From: a bacterium
Lineage (GTDB): Bacteria > CG2-30-53-67 > CG2-30-70-394
Length of the DNA stretch: 32,548 nt
NCBI GenBank assembly: GCA_024278555.1
Contig: JAJRSX010000122.1
Span: forward strand, 1 to 32,548
Direction of reading: 5' to 3'
A program made the translations under genes and the position numbers. Position 1 is the first letter of the stretch. Each line of letters starts with the position of its first letter. Below are positions 1-9,821 of this stretch, piece after piece. The notes under the pieces were generated by a model that made no database searches, was not told the DNA's origin, and saw nothing but the letters and a program-made list of their open reading frames with translations.

Positions 1-1
1 G

Positions 2-850
2 GTCCTCATCGACGCCGACCGGGCGCGCGCCGAGGGGGAGGCGATGGACCTCGCCCACGCCACCGCCCTCCTCGCCCCGGCGCGGGTGTGGGTCGGCGAC
101 TACCGCGACGCGGCCACCGCCGAGATCGCCATCCTCGCCGCCGGGCGCGCCTCCGCCACCCGCGACGAGAGCCGCCTGCAGCTCGTCGGCGACAACGCCC
201 GGATCACCCGACAGATCGTCGGTGAGCTGGCGGCGGTCGGCTTCGACGGCTGCCTGCTGGTGGCCACCAACCCGGTGGACGTCCTGGCCCACATCGCCGA
301 GGCCGCCTCACCTTTGCCGGCGGCGCGGGTGATCGGCTCCGGCACGCTGCTGGACACAGCAAGGCTGCGCCAGCGGATCGCCGCCGCCTGCGGCCTCGAC
401 CCGCGTTCGGTCCACGCCCACATCCTCGGCGAGCACGGCGACTCGGAGATCGCCGCCTGGTCGTCGGCCACCATCGCCGGCCTGCCGTGGGCCGCCTTTG
501 CCGGCCAGGCCGGCGCCGACCTCGCGCCGGAGGCGATCCTCGCCGAGGTGCGCGGCGCGGCGCCGGCGATCATCGAGCGCAAGGGGGCGACCAACTTCGC
601 CATCGGCGCGGCCCTGGCCCGCCTCGTCTCCTGCATCCTGCGCGACGAGCGCTCGGTCCTCATGGTCTCCACCCGCCTTGCCGGCGAGTACGGCGAGCAC
701 GACGTCTACCTCTCGGTGCCGTGCGTGGTCGGCGGTGGCGGGGTGGAGCGGATCATCGAGCTCGACCTCGACCCGGAGGAGCAGGCAGGGCTGCACCGCT
801 CGGCGGAGATCCTCCGGGACGTTGCCCGCCGCGTCGGTGCGGCGGCGTGA
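2..850 (+). CDS. L-lactate/malate dehydrogenase family protein (5' truncated by window edge)
   Basis: NAD-dependent 2-hydroxyacid dehydrogenase that interconverts a 2-oxoacid (pyruvate or oxaloacetate) and its L-hydroxyacid in the cytoplasm. The frame is open from base 2 (VLIDADRARAEGEAMDL), so the ATG at 44 in the ORF track is internal and the N-terminal Rossmann glycine motif lies outside the window. The aspartate in 'LID' is the usual NAD-selecting residue. Visible catalytic elements are the ESRLQLV arginine, TNPVD, the DTARLR Asp/Arg pair and the HILGEHGDSE histidine. GEHGDSE followed by WSSATIAG looks more like lactate than malate dehydrogenase. The substrate loop (ASATRDESR) shows neither the clear Gln of LDH nor the clear Arg of MDH, so the substrate is open. 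It converges on the hydrogenase operon with only 24 bp between stop codons. Confidence 0.88.
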   Translation, partial: VLIDADRARAEGEAMDLAHATALLAPARVWVGDYRDAATAEIAILAAGRASATRDESRLQLVGDNARITRQIVGELAAVGFDGCLLVATNPVDVLAHIAEAASPLPAARVIGSGTLLDTARLRQRIAAACGLDPRSVHAHILGEHGDSEIAAWSSATIAGLPWAAFAGQAGADLAPEAILAEVRGAAPAIIERKGATNFAIGAALARLVSCILRDERSVLMVSTRLAGEYGEHDVYLSVPCVVGGGGVERIIELDLDPEEQAGLHRSAEILRDVARRVGAAA

Positions 851-874
851 TCCGCCGCCATGGCGGGGGGACCG

Positions 875-1339
875 CTACTCCGTGGTCGTCATCGCCTCCG
901 CGGTGAGGCGGTACTGGCGTGTGGTCTCCGATTGGGTGGCGCCGCGGTCGTCCGCGATCATCTCGCAGGTGCGTGCCATGCGGGCGTAGAGGGCGGCGCG
1001 CCAGGCGGGGTTGCCCATCTCGGCCGCCAACTCCGGGGGCGCGGTGGCGGCGGCGGCCGCAGCGGCCACGAAGTGGCCCGCCTGGGAGCGCCATTCGGTG
1101 TCGTGGCCGCACTGGGTGAAACTCTCGGCCGCCGCCGTCTTCGCTTCGTGGTGGGCAGCGGCGAGGAGTGGTGCGCCGATCTCCTCCTGGGTCGCCACCT
1201 CTACTGCCTGGCATACCCGCGGGTCATCGGAGAGGTCGATAACCTCCTCCTCAAACTGGCCCGCCAGGCGGCGGCATGTCGCCGGGGAGAGGTGGTTGAG
1301 GGCGATTCGGAGCTCGTGGTCGTTGGTGATCGGGGGCAT
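875..1339 (-). CDS. Uncharacterised protein at the end of the hydrogenase operon
   Basis: A 154-residue, probably soluble and mostly helical protein with no signal peptide or membrane segment. It is Ala-rich (a run of seven alanines near residue 95) and has four scattered cysteines but no recognised metal motif. I do not recognise the family. Support for a real gene: it starts 18 bp after hynL on the same strand, has a good ribosome-binding site (GAGAGGAG) ahead of ATG, and fills the interval to the dehydrogenase gene. Its position suggests a hydrogenase accessory or assembly role, which is inference from context only. Confidence 0.7.
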   Translation of the reverse strand: MPPITNDHELRIALNHLSPATCRRLAGQFEEEVIDLSDDPRVCQAVEVATQEEIGAPLLAAAHHEAKTAAAESFTQCGHDTEWRSQAGHFVAAAAAAATAPPELAAEMGNPAWRAALYARMARTCEMIADDRGATQSETTRQYRLTAEAMTTTE

Positions 1340-1357
1340 CGTCGTGCTCCTCTCGCC

Positions 1358-3080
<1,723 letters not shown>

Positions 3081-3088
<8 letters not shown>

Positions 3089-4355
3089 GGTGGCTCTCCT
3101 CTGTCTCCAGGTGGTCGGCGATCAGCTCGGTGAGCCCCACCAGCTCCACCCCAATCTGGTAGTGGTCGATCGCCTCCTCCATCACCACCCGGCAGTTGGC
3201 GCAGGCGGTGGCCACGGTCTTCGCGCCGGTCGCCTCGATCTGGCCGCGCTTCTTGCCGAAGGCCTTCAGCCGCAGCTCCTCGGCCCGGCCGATGGCGCTC
3301 ACCCCGCCGCCGCCGCCGCAGCACCAGTTGTAGACCCCGTGCTCCTCCATCTCGCGCACGTCGGTCGCCACCATCTTCAGGAGGTTGCGCGGTGCCTCGG
3401 TGACCCCGCCGCGGCGGACCACCTGACACGGGTCGTGGAAGGTGATCGGTAGGTTGAACGTCGAGTCGACCTTCAGCCTCCCCTCCCCGCGCAACCGGTC
3501 GAGGAGCTCAAGGATGTGGAGGACCTCGAAGCGGTACGGCCTGCCGATCAGGTCCGGCCCCTCCCAGCGCAGGGCCATGTAGGCGTGGCCGCACTCGGGG
3601 CTGACCACCCCCTTGACCCCGAGGCGCTCGGCGGCGGTCACCGTGCGCATGACGATCTCCCGGGCGAGCTCGGCGACGCCGATCTGGATGCCGCTGTTGG
3701 TCGCCTCGAAGGCGTCGCTCGCCAGGGTCCACGACACCCCTGCTCGGTCGAAGATCCGCGCCAGGGCGCCGAGCATCTCCGGGGTGTTGACGATCTCCAT
3801 GGAGGAGAGGAGCACCAGGTAGTCCGCCCCCTCCCGGTCCATGGGGATGGGGAGGCCGGTGGCCTCCTCCTGGTGGCGGATCTGGGCCTGGAGGGTGGCG
3901 AGCTGCACCCCCATGGGGCTGCCCAGCTCAATCGCCCGGCGGGTCGCCCCTACCAGCCCCGGCGGGGCGTAGCCGGCGGCGGCCATCCCATCGCGCATCC
4001 GCCGGATCATGTAGGTGATGTCGTTGCCCACCGGGCAGACGAGGGAGCAGCGGCCGCACAGGGTGCACGAGTCGTAGACCAGCTCGCTCCAGTCGGCGAG
4101 CTCCCCGCCGGTCACCGGCTTGGAGAGCCCGAGGGCGGCGGCGATGCGCCCCACGAGGGTGTACTCGCGCCACCACAGCCGCTTGAGCGGCTGGAGCTTG
4201 TGGATCGGCGTGTACCGCGGCTCCTCGGTCTCGGTGTAGAAGAGGCACGCCTCGGCGCACATGCCGCAGCGCACGCAGGTGGCGAAGAAGCCCGCGGTGT
4301 CCGCATCGAGGGACTCGCGAAAGCGGTCCAGGCCGCGTTCCAGTGAGGCGCTCAT
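3081..4355 (-). CDS. isp2: Isp2: HdrD/DsrK-like iron-sulfur electron-transfer protein
   Basis: A 424-residue cytoplasmic-type Fe-S protein. Two ferredoxin-like [4Fe-4S] motifs are visible: CVRCGMCAEAC (C27, C30, C33, C37) and CTLCGRCSLVC (C97-C107). The C-terminal half is of the heterodisulfide-reductase CCG type: HDPC (C310), WCCGGGGG (C345/C346) and CANC (C385/C388). The ORF track shows an 800-aa frame to 5483, but residues before MSASLERGLDRF are out-of-frame translation of isp1/hynS; the ATG at 4355 overlaps the isp1 stop in an ATGA. With isp1 it resembles the DsrMK/HmeCD pair and is thought to carry electrons between the hydrogenase and quinone or a cytoplasmic thiol/disulfide acceptor. 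Confidence 0.93.
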
Positions 4356-5011
4356 GCAGCTACCCCCGTGCGTCCGAAGTGCTCGCCGTTCATCCACCGA
4401 GAGGGGAAGAGGGTCACGAAGTGGATGAGCTTGGTGAACGGCATGAGGACCATCAGCACCTCCACGCTCGCCAGGTGGAGCGCCAGCATGGTGGTGTAGG
4501 GGAGGAGAAGGTGGTGAAAGCAGAGGTAGCCGGTGAGCACCGGCGCGAGGGTGAGGCCCCACGCCACGTAGTCCTCCGCCACCGACAGGAACCGCTTCAC
4601 CGGGTCGAGCAGGCGGCTGGCGAGCATCACCCCGAGGGCGAGGAGGGTGACCACCGCCAGGCCGTCCACCAGGGCGGTGGGCAGCGACGGCCAGGAGAGG
4701 CCGACGGCGCGGCGCAGGAGCTCGATGTGCGGGGTGAAGAAGAAGAAGGTGACGATCAGGCCGATGTGGAAGGTGTAGCCGGCGAGGTAGCTCACCATCG
4801 ACTCGTGCTCTGCCGACGGCCTCGAGCGGCGGAGGATCGTCCACCACCCGGAGGCGCCGGAGCGGCGGCGCAGGGGCGCCAGCGGCCGGTCTCGGCCGAG
4901 GGCGTAGATCTCGATGAGCCGCCACACCAACCCGAGGCAGAAGAGGCCCAGGGCGATGTGGAAGCCGGGGCCGCGGACCCAGGCGAGAAAGGCGATCGAG
5001 GCTGCGCTCAT
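4352..5011 (-). CDS. isp1: Isp1: membrane cytochrome b-like (NarI/DsrM-type) subunit
   Basis: A 219-residue integral membrane protein with about five hydrophobic segments (around residues 5-25, 75-95, 112-132, 150-170 and 180-205). Histidines lie in or near the helices (FHIAL, YTFHIGL, CFHHLLL, LALHL), as expected for b-heme ligands of the NarI gamma-subunit type. It overlaps hynS upstream (ATGA, 5008-5011) and isp2 downstream (ATGA, 4352-4355), so all are expected from one transcript. Role known for the family and inferred here: anchor and quinone-side electron carrier linking the periplasmic hydrogenase to Isp2. Heme number is not proven by sequence. Confidence 0.92.
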   Translation of the reverse strand: MSAASIAFLAWVRGPGFHIALGLFCLGLVWRLIEIYALGRDRPLAPLRRRSGASGWWTILRRSRPSAEHESMVSYLAGYTFHIGLIVTFFFFTPHIELLRRAVGLSWPSLPTALVDGLAVVTLLALGVMLASRLLDPVKRFLSVAEDYVAWGLTLAPVLTGYLCFHHLLLPYTTMLALHLASVEVLMVLMPFTKLIHFVTLFPSRWMNGEHFGRTGVAA

Positions 5012-6108
5012 GGCGTCTCCTCCTGGCCCTTTTCCAGATCATCGACGGTGATCGGCCGGTGCGCTGCCCGTGCCTTGGCGCGCTTGCGCCGGTTGGCCGC
5101 CGCCACCGCCCCGCCCACGGCGACGCCAGCGGCGGCGGCGATCGTCGCGGTGGGGGTGAGCGGCCCGAAGGGGAGGGCGTCGGCGCGGTAGAAGCCGCCG
5201 CCGTCCCAGAAGTCGGGCTGCGAACAGCCGAGGCAGCCGTGGCCCGACTGGATCGGGAAGCTGGTGCCGCCGTTCCACTTGGTGGTGGCGCAGGCGTTGT
5301 AGGTCGTCGGCCCCTTGCAGCCGAGCTTGTAGAGGCACCACCCCTTGCGCGCCCCCTCGTCGTCGAAGGTGTCGGCAAACAGGCCGCGGTCGTAGAAGGG
5401 GCGGCGGTAGCAGCGGTCGTGGATGGTCTCGCCGTAGAACGCCTTCGGCCGGCCGAGGGGGTCGAGGGCCGGCAGGCGGCCAAAGGTGAGGTAGTGGGCG
5501 AGGGTGGCGACGATCACCGCCGGGATCGGCGGGCAGCCGGGGATGGTCACCAGGGGCCGGTCCCGCACCACCTCCGAGACCGGCGCCGCGCCGGTGGGGT
5601 TGGGCGTGGCCCCGGGGAGGCCGCCGAAGGCGGCGCACGACCCCATGGCGATCACCGCCGCGGCGCCCGCCGCCGCCTCTTGTAGCATCGCCAGGTTGGA
5701 GACACCTCCGATGGTGGAGTAGGCCGGATGGCCCACCGGCAGGGAGCCGTCGGCGATCAGGAGGTAGCGGCCGTGGTTCGCCGCCATCGCCTCACGCCTG
5801 GCCTCCTCCGCCGCCCCGCCGGCGGCCGCCTGGAGGGTGTGGTGGTAGTCGAGGGAGACCATGTCGAAGAGGAGCGACTCCACCGTCGGGGCGTGGGCGC
5901 GGGTGAGGGACTCGGTGCAGCCGGTGCACTCCTGGAAGGAGAGCCAGATCACCGACGGCCGCGGTGTCCGTTCCAGGGCGCGGGCGATCGCCCGGCCGGA
6001 CCCCGGCGGTAGGGCGAGGGAGGCGGCGATCGCCCCGCACGCCTGCAGGAAGGCGCGGCGGCTCATGCCGCCGGCGCGCATCGCCGCGTAGACCGTCACC
6101 TTCTCCAT
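5008..6108 (-). CDS. hynS: [NiFe] hydrogenase small subunit, Tat-exported
   Basis: Electron-transferring small subunit. I start it at ATG 6108 (366 aa), not at 6189 as in the track, because GGAGG lies just upstream and the extra 27 residues overlap hynD. A twin-arginine signal (SRRAFLQACG, residues 16-25) exports the folded dimer. Proximal-cluster motif ECTGCTES has C61 and C64, followed by GSCAAFGG and PGCPP; distal/medial ligands lie in CLYKLGCKGPTTYNAC and CLGCSQPDFWD. The Pro in the last motif matches the usual [3Fe-4S] medial cluster rather than the extra Cys of O2-tolerant enzymes. A C-terminal Ala/Gly/Val-rich stretch before RRKRAK could be a membrane anchor. It lies 13 bp after hynD. 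Confidence 0.96.
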   Translation of the reverse strand: MEKVTVYAAMRAGGMSRRAFLQACGAIAASLALPPGSGRAIARALERTPRPSVIWLSFQECTGCTESLTRAHAPTVESLLFDMVSLDYHHTLQAAAGGAAEEARREAMAANHGRYLLIADGSLPVGHPAYSTIGGVSNLAMLQEAAAGAAAVIAMGSCAAFGGLPGATPNPTGAAPVSEVVRDRPLVTIPGCPPIPAVIVATLAHYLTFGRLPALDPLGRPKAFYGETIHDRCYRRPFYDRGLFADTFDDEGARKGWCLYKLGCKGPTTYNACATTKWNGGTSFPIQSGHGCLGCSQPDFWDGGGFYRADALPFGPLTPTATIAAAAGVAVGGAVAAANRRKRAKARAAHRPITVDDLEKGQEETP

Positions 6109-6121
6109 CCCTACCTCCGGA

Positions 6122-6655
6122 TTACCGTGTTGTTTCCCGGTTGGCGGCCGCTGGCGAACTCTCCGCCAACCCACTACTGTCCTCCCCATGGCTCCAGCGC
6201 TTCACCACCTCCATCGCGAGGCGGGCGGCGATCGGTACCGCCGCCGCAACCGGGGGAGTGAGCCGCCCTCCCCACTCCAGGGAGGCGGGCTCGATCGCGA
6301 TCAGGGCCCGCTCCTCTGGCGGCCGCCAGCCGGTGAGGCGCGCCAGGTCGAGGAGATCGGCGAGGCCGATCTCGTGGGCGGTGCGGCCACGGCAGGCGAG
6401 CATGCGATCCATCGCCTCCCCCTCCAGGAGTCGCACGCCCCCGGGCTCGTCACCCATCCGTCCCGCATCGAGGACGAGGAGCCGCCGGCAGCAGGTGAGG
6501 GCGGTGATAAAGGAGAGGTCGAGGGCCCCGGCCTCGTGGTAGACGACGCCCCTCCCCGGTGGGTGGTCGCGACGCAGCATGGCGAGGCAGACGATCCCGG
6601 CGCCGTCGTCGCTCATCAGGGGGTTCCCGATGCCGAGGACCAGGATGTTCTGCAT
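6122..6655 (-). CDS. hynD: Hydrogenase maturation endopeptidase (HynD/HupD family)
   Basis: A 177-residue Ni-dependent protease expected to cut the C-terminal tail from the large subunit after Ni insertion. The family motif GIGNPLMSDDGAG is at residues 8-20; the Asp replaces the Glu seen in some members but is a usual variant. The Asp of LDAGRMG and the His of TAHEIGLADLLDLA match the other Ni-binding positions. The C-terminus is about 15-20 residues longer than typical and low-complexity. It is the first gene of the hydrogenase operon, with a clear ribosome-binding site (GAGAGGAG) ahead of ATG. A promoter is expected in the AT-richer divergent region upstream. Confidence 0.94.
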   Translation of the reverse strand: MQNILVLGIGNPLMSDDGAGIVCLAMLRRDHPPGRGVVYHEAGALDLSFITALTCCRRLLVLDAGRMGDEPGGVRLLEGEAMDRMLACRGRTAHEIGLADLLDLARLTGWRPPEERALIAIEPASLEWGGRLTPPVAAAVPIAARLAMEVVKRWSHGEDSSGLAESSPAAANRETTR

Positions 6656-6833
6656 CCCGCTACTCCTCTCTCACGCAATGAGTATGCAGCGAAAGCGGCC
6701 TTGCGTGTGTCAGCCGGAAACCGCTTTCGTGGCCAACTATAGCGAAAAAAATGGTGACCTGATCCAAGTAACTTATGGTAGTTTGTAAAGTATATTTTTC
6801 TGTATAAAGAGTTGACACCTATTTGCTCCTGCC
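6656..6833. promoter_or_regulatory. Divergent hynD/hypC intergenic region with inverted repeat
   Basis: This 178-bp gap is the most AT-rich stretch in the left half and must hold the promoters for hynD (minus) and hypC (plus). A perfect 9-bp inverted repeat, CGAAAGCGG (6690-6698) and CCGCTTTCG (6721-6729), lies 35-75 bp upstream of hynD and is a candidate operator or hairpin. TATAAA at 6803 and TATATT at 6791 are possible -10 elements toward hypC, but no well-spaced -35 goes with them. TTGACA at 6812 is too near the hypC start to serve it. I see no FNR box or -24/-12 element. Confidence 0.5.
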
Positions 6834-7082
6834 ATGTGTCTCGCCATCCCCATGCGCATCGAAGCGGTCGACGGCTTCAACGCCCGCTGTGCGGCAAAGG
6901 GGGTCGAGCGCGACGTCTCCCTCTTCCTCCTCCAGGACGAGGGGGTGGCGGTGGGCGACTACGTCATGGTCCACGTGGGCTACGCGATTCAAAGGGTGGC
7001 GCGGGCGGACGCCGAGGCGTCGTGGGCGCTCTTTGACGAGATCCTCGCCACCGAGCCGCCGCCGGACGGCGGTGGGGGGTAG
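6834..7082 (+). CDS. hypC: Hydrogenase maturation chaperone HypC
   Basis: An 82-residue HypC/HupF protein. The N-terminus MCLAIPMRI contains the essential Cys2 that binds the Fe(CN)2CO precursor with HypD and hands it to the apo-large subunit. GDYVMVHVGYAI is the second conserved block. Length is normal; the C-terminus is a Gly-rich tail. The upstream bases (atttgctcctgcc) carry no recognisable Shine-Dalgarno, unlike the neighbouring hydrogenase genes. hypD follows 188 bp later; hypA, B, E and F are not in the window. Confidence 0.96.
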   Translation: MCLAIPMRIEAVDGFNARCAAKGVERDVSLFLLQDEGVAVGDYVMVHVGYAIQRVARADAEASWALFDEILATEPPPDGGGG

Positions 7083-7143
7083 CCGCGGATGGGTGCGCAG
7101 AGGGTCAGAGCGCGGGGCGCCCGTAGGTACGGGGCAGAGCGAT

Positions 7144-7243
7144 TTCAACGCCGAGGCGCAGAGGCGCAGGGGAGGGCGGATGTCGCGGAGAGCGTTGGTG
7201 CGCTCCCTTTGCGTCTCTGCCCCTCTGCGCCTCTGCGTTCGAA
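7144..7243. repeat. Inverted repeat of the dispersed 'AACGCAGAGGCGCAGAGG' type (MITE-like)
   Basis: The left arm (7144-7172, ttcaacgccgaggcgcagag...) and right arm (about 7205-7243, ending ctctgcgcctctgcgttcga) are imperfect reverse complements over about 28 bases around a 30-base spacer. Both arms repeat the unit GCAGAGGC. Frames through it give the Arg/Gln-rich spurious peptides (AEAQRRRG, PLRLCVRK) that mark this dispersed repeat in many genomes. It sits between hypC and hypD and would form a strong hairpin in their common transcript. Confidence 0.72.
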
Positions 7244-7270
7244 AGCCGCCAGCCACCGCTCTCTCAGAGG

Positions 7271-8365
7271 ATGCGCCGGGTGACCGCCGGGGCGACGTGG
7301 CTGGCGCGGATCCGCGCCCTCGATCTGCCCGAGCGGCTGCGGATCATGAACGTCTGCGGCGGCCACGAGCGCTCGATCGCCCAGGCGGGGCTGCGCACGG
7401 TCCTGCCGGAGGAGATCGAGCTCATCCCCGGCCCCGGCTGCCCGGTCTGTGTCTGCCCGGAGGAGGCGATCTACCACGCCATCCACCTGAGCCTCGACGA
7501 GGGGGTCATCCTGGTCGCCTTCGGCGACATGCTGCGGGTACCGGTGAACGTGGCCAAGGGAGAGGTGCGCTCCCTGGAGGAGGCGCGGGGTCTCGGGGGC
7601 GACGTCCGCCCCATCGCCTCCCCCACGGAGGCCAGGGTGATCGCCGCGGCGGAGCCGGAGCGCACGGTGGTCTTCTTCGCCGCCGGCTTCGAGACCACCA
7701 CCGCGCCGGTGGCCGCCCTGGTGGCCGAGGGGCTGCCGAAGAACCTCCTGCTGCTCACCGCCTGCCGTCGCACCTGGCCGGCGGTGGCCCTGCTCCTGGA
7801 GTCGGGCGAGGCGGGCTTCGACGGCCTGGTGGCGCCGGGCCACGTGGCCACGGTGATGGGGCCGGAGGAGTGGTCGTTCGTGGCCGAGCGGTTTTGCATC
7901 CCGGTGGCGGTGGCCGGCTTCACCCCCGAGAGCCTCCTTGCCGCCTTCGCCTCGGTGGTCCGCCAGCACCTCGACGGCCACCCCCACCTCACCAACTGCT
8001 ACCCGGAGGTGGTGCGGCCCGGCGGCAACCGGGCGGCGCAGCAGATGCTGGCGGCGACCTTCGACGTGGTCGACGCCCCGTGGCGCGGCATCGGCACCCT
8101 GCCGGCGTCGGGCTACCGGCTGAAGGGGCGCTACGCCGACCACGACGCCGCCCTCCGCTTCCCCGCCGCCACCGAGCAGGCGCGCGCCCGCGCCGGGGCG
8201 ATGCCCGCCGGCTGCGGCTGCGCCGAGGTGGTCCTCGGCCGCCTCACCCCCACCGCCTGCGCCCTCTACGGCCACCCCTGCACCCCACGCGCCCCGGTGG
8301 GTCCGTGCATGGTCTCCGACGAGGGGGCGTGCCGCATCTGGTGGTCGAGCGGCAAGCGCGGCTGA
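7271..8365 (+). CDS. hypD: Hydrogenase maturation protein HypD
   Basis: A 364-residue [4Fe-4S] scaffold on which, with HypC, the Fe(CN)2CO unit of [NiFe] hydrogenase is built. Conserved motifs: MNVCGGHE (catalytic Cys region), GPGCPVCVCP (CxxCxC block), FFAAGFETTTAP, APGHVATVMG and the C-terminal cluster-binding cysteines in GCGCAEV, YGHPCTPRAPVGPCMVSDEGAC. Start is uncertain: ATG 7271 directly abuts AGAGG, whereas GTG 7280 has AGAGG at a better distance. It acts with hypC on the hydrogenase encoded divergently. Confidence 0.96.
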   Translation: MRRVTAGATWLARIRALDLPERLRIMNVCGGHERSIAQAGLRTVLPEEIELIPGPGCPVCVCPEEAIYHAIHLSLDEGVILVAFGDMLRVPVNVAKGEVRSLEEARGLGGDVRPIASPTEARVIAAAEPERTVVFFAAGFETTTAPVAALVAEGLPKNLLLLTACRRTWPAVALLLESGEAGFDGLVAPGHVATVMGPEEWSFVAERFCIPVAVAGFTPESLLAAFASVVRQHLDGHPHLTNCYPEVVRPGGNRAAQQMLAATFDVVDAPWRGIGTLPASGYRLKGRYADHDAALRFPAATEQARARAGAMPAGCGCAEVVLGRLTPTACALYGHPCTPRAPVGPCMVSDEGACRIWWSSGKRG

Positions 8366-8394
8366 GGCCGCGATTGCCGAGGGAGGGCACCAGG

Positions 8395-8754
8395 TCAGCT
8401 TGGACGGCGGACCCGGATCTTCAACTCGGTGGCAACGACGAAGGGGCCGTGCCACGACTCCACCGCCTCGGTCGCGAAGAGGGCGTGGATGCGGTCGATG
8501 AGGTGGCGGCGACCCGGGACGGCGAGGCGTACCAGCAAGAGTCCGTGGTGGCTACCGGGCCGAAAACGGCGCAGGTCGGAGAAGTCGAGGTCCTGGGTAA
8601 TGAAGAAGCGGCCAGATTCCTGCGCTGCATGCCGCACGACGGAATCGGGTTCGCCCGCCAACCCCTCCTCGGGAATGGTGTCCGCATCGTGGCCCGTATC
8701 CCTCAAGACCTCGGCCACGGTGGCGGGGAGGTTTTCGTCGAGCTTGATTTTCAC
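8395..8754 (-). CDS. DUF5615 PIN-like protein (putative toxin)
   Basis: A 119-residue protein starting at GTG 8754 (VKIKLDENLP, the family's typical N-terminus MKIxLDExLP). Acidic residues expected for the PIN-like fold are at LDENLP, HDADTIPEEG and ITQDLDFSDLRRF. No signal or membrane segment. It overlaps the upstream DUF433 gene in a GTGA, so the two are co-translated; DUF433-DUF5615 pairs are widely regarded as toxin-antitoxin modules. Nuclease activity is inferred from fold relations only. The longer frame in the ORF track (199 aa) reads through the partner in another frame. Confidence 0.82.
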   Translation of the reverse strand: MKIKLDENLPATVAEVLRDTGHDADTIPEEGLAGEPDSVVRHAAQESGRFFITQDLDFSDLRRFRPGSHHGLLLVRLAVPGRRHLIDRIHALFATEAVESWHGPFVVATELKIRVRRPS

Positions 8755-8990
8755 GATGCCCGTGGCATGGCCGCAGTGGGGAGATCCTCTTCCGCCGAGG
8801 CGGCTGCGTAGGCGATGACCGCCCTGAGGTCCTCGGGGGTGAGGGTGGGGAAATCGGCGAGTACCTCCTCGGCCGTTGCCCCCTCGGCGAGGCTCGCGAG
8901 TACCGTCCGCAGGGTGACCCGGGTCCCCTTGATGACCGGCTCCCCGCCGCAGATTCGGCTGTCTCGTACGATGACCCGCTGGAAATCCAT
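8751..8990 (-). CDS. DUF433 protein (putative antitoxin)
   Basis: A 79-residue DUF433 protein: RVIVRDSRICGGEPVIKGTRV is the family signature, followed by a small helical DNA-binding-like region (TLRTVLASLAEGATAEEVLADFP). I choose ATG 8990 because GAAAGGG lies 7 bases upstream; the track's GTG start two codons earlier is possible. It is expected to neutralise the following DUF5615 protein and may repress its own operon. Pairs of this kind often move horizontally, but base composition here matches the neighbours. Confidence 0.83.
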   Translation of the reverse strand: MDFQRVIVRDSRICGGEPVIKGTRVTLRTVLASLAEGATAEEVLADFPTLTPEDLRAVIAYAAASAEEDLPTAAMPRAS

Positions 8991-9068
8991 GCACACACCC
9001 TTTCGCTCTGGATGGGTCCCATTATGGTCGATGTCGAAGCGATCTCTGCAACCGCCGACTTTTTCCCT

Positions 9069-9821
9069 TCACCACCCCCACTCGGCGAGCTCGGCCATGA
9101 AGGGGCGGGCGGTGAGGTCGAAGTGGATCGGGGTGACGGCGACGTACCCCTCTTCCAGGGCGGTGTCGTCGATGGTCTCGCCCCGGTCGGGGATGAGAGT
9201 CTCCCCCGCCTGCCAGTAGTACTGCTTGCCGCGCGGGTCGATGCGCGCCTCGAAGGCCTCCACGAACCGCCCCTGCCCCTGCTCGGTGACGCGGAAGCCG
9301 TGGATCTGCTCGCGCTTGAGCGCCGGGACGTTGACGTTGAGCAGCACCCCGTCGGGGAGCCGGTGGGCGAGGATCTGCTCGGCCACCTCCACGGCGATCT
9401 CCGCTGCCGGCCCGAAGTCCGGCTCCATGGACCAGGCGCGGGAGATGGCGAAGGAGGGGATGGAGAGGATCGCCCCCTCGGTGGCGGCGGAGACGGTCCC
9501 CGAGTAGATGATGTTGTGGCCGGTGTTGGCGCCGTGGTTGATCCCCGAGACCACCAGGTCCGGCGGTTTGTCCATGAGCATGCGCACCGCCAGCTTCACG
9601 CAGTCCGCCGGGGTGCCGTTCACCGCCCGGCCGAAGATGACCCCGTCGTGGAAGACCTTCTCCACCCGCAGGGGGTCGGTGAGGGTGAGGGCGTGGCCGA
9701 CCGCGGAGCGCTCCACCAGGGGCGCCACCACCGTCACCTCGCCGAGACGGGCCATCGCCTTGGCCAGGCGGTAGATCCCCTCGGCGTGGATGCCGTCGTC
9801 ATTGGTCACCAAGATCCGCAC
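9069..9821 (-). CDS. surE: 5'/3'-nucleotidase SurE
   Basis: A 250-residue metal-dependent phosphatase that hydrolyses nucleoside 5'- and 3'-monophosphates in stationary phase or stress. The N-terminus MRILVTNDDGIHAEGI has the metal-binding Asp-Asp pair; RSAVGHALTL, VNGTPADCVKLAV and VSGINHGANTGHNIIYSGTVSAA are the other conserved active-site blocks. Length is normal. It overlaps the end of truA by 23 bp, so truA and surE are probably one transcript. Confidence 0.96.
   Translation of the reverse strand: MRILVTNDDGIHAEGIYRLAKAMARLGEVTVVAPLVERSAVGHALTLTDPLRVEKVFHDGVIFGRAVNGTPADCVKLAVRMLMDKPPDLVVSGINHGANTGHNIIYSGTVSAATEGAILSIPSFAISRAWSMEPDFGPAAEIAVEVAEQILAHRLPDGVLLNVNVPALKREQIHGFRVTEQGQGRFVEAFEARIDPRGKQYYWQAGETLIPDRGETIDDTALEEGYVAVTPIHFDLTARPFMAELAEWGW

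Noticed and set aside
6812-6840. TTGACA as the hypC -35 box
   Set aside because: A -10 at normal spacing would fall inside hypC with no matching sequence.
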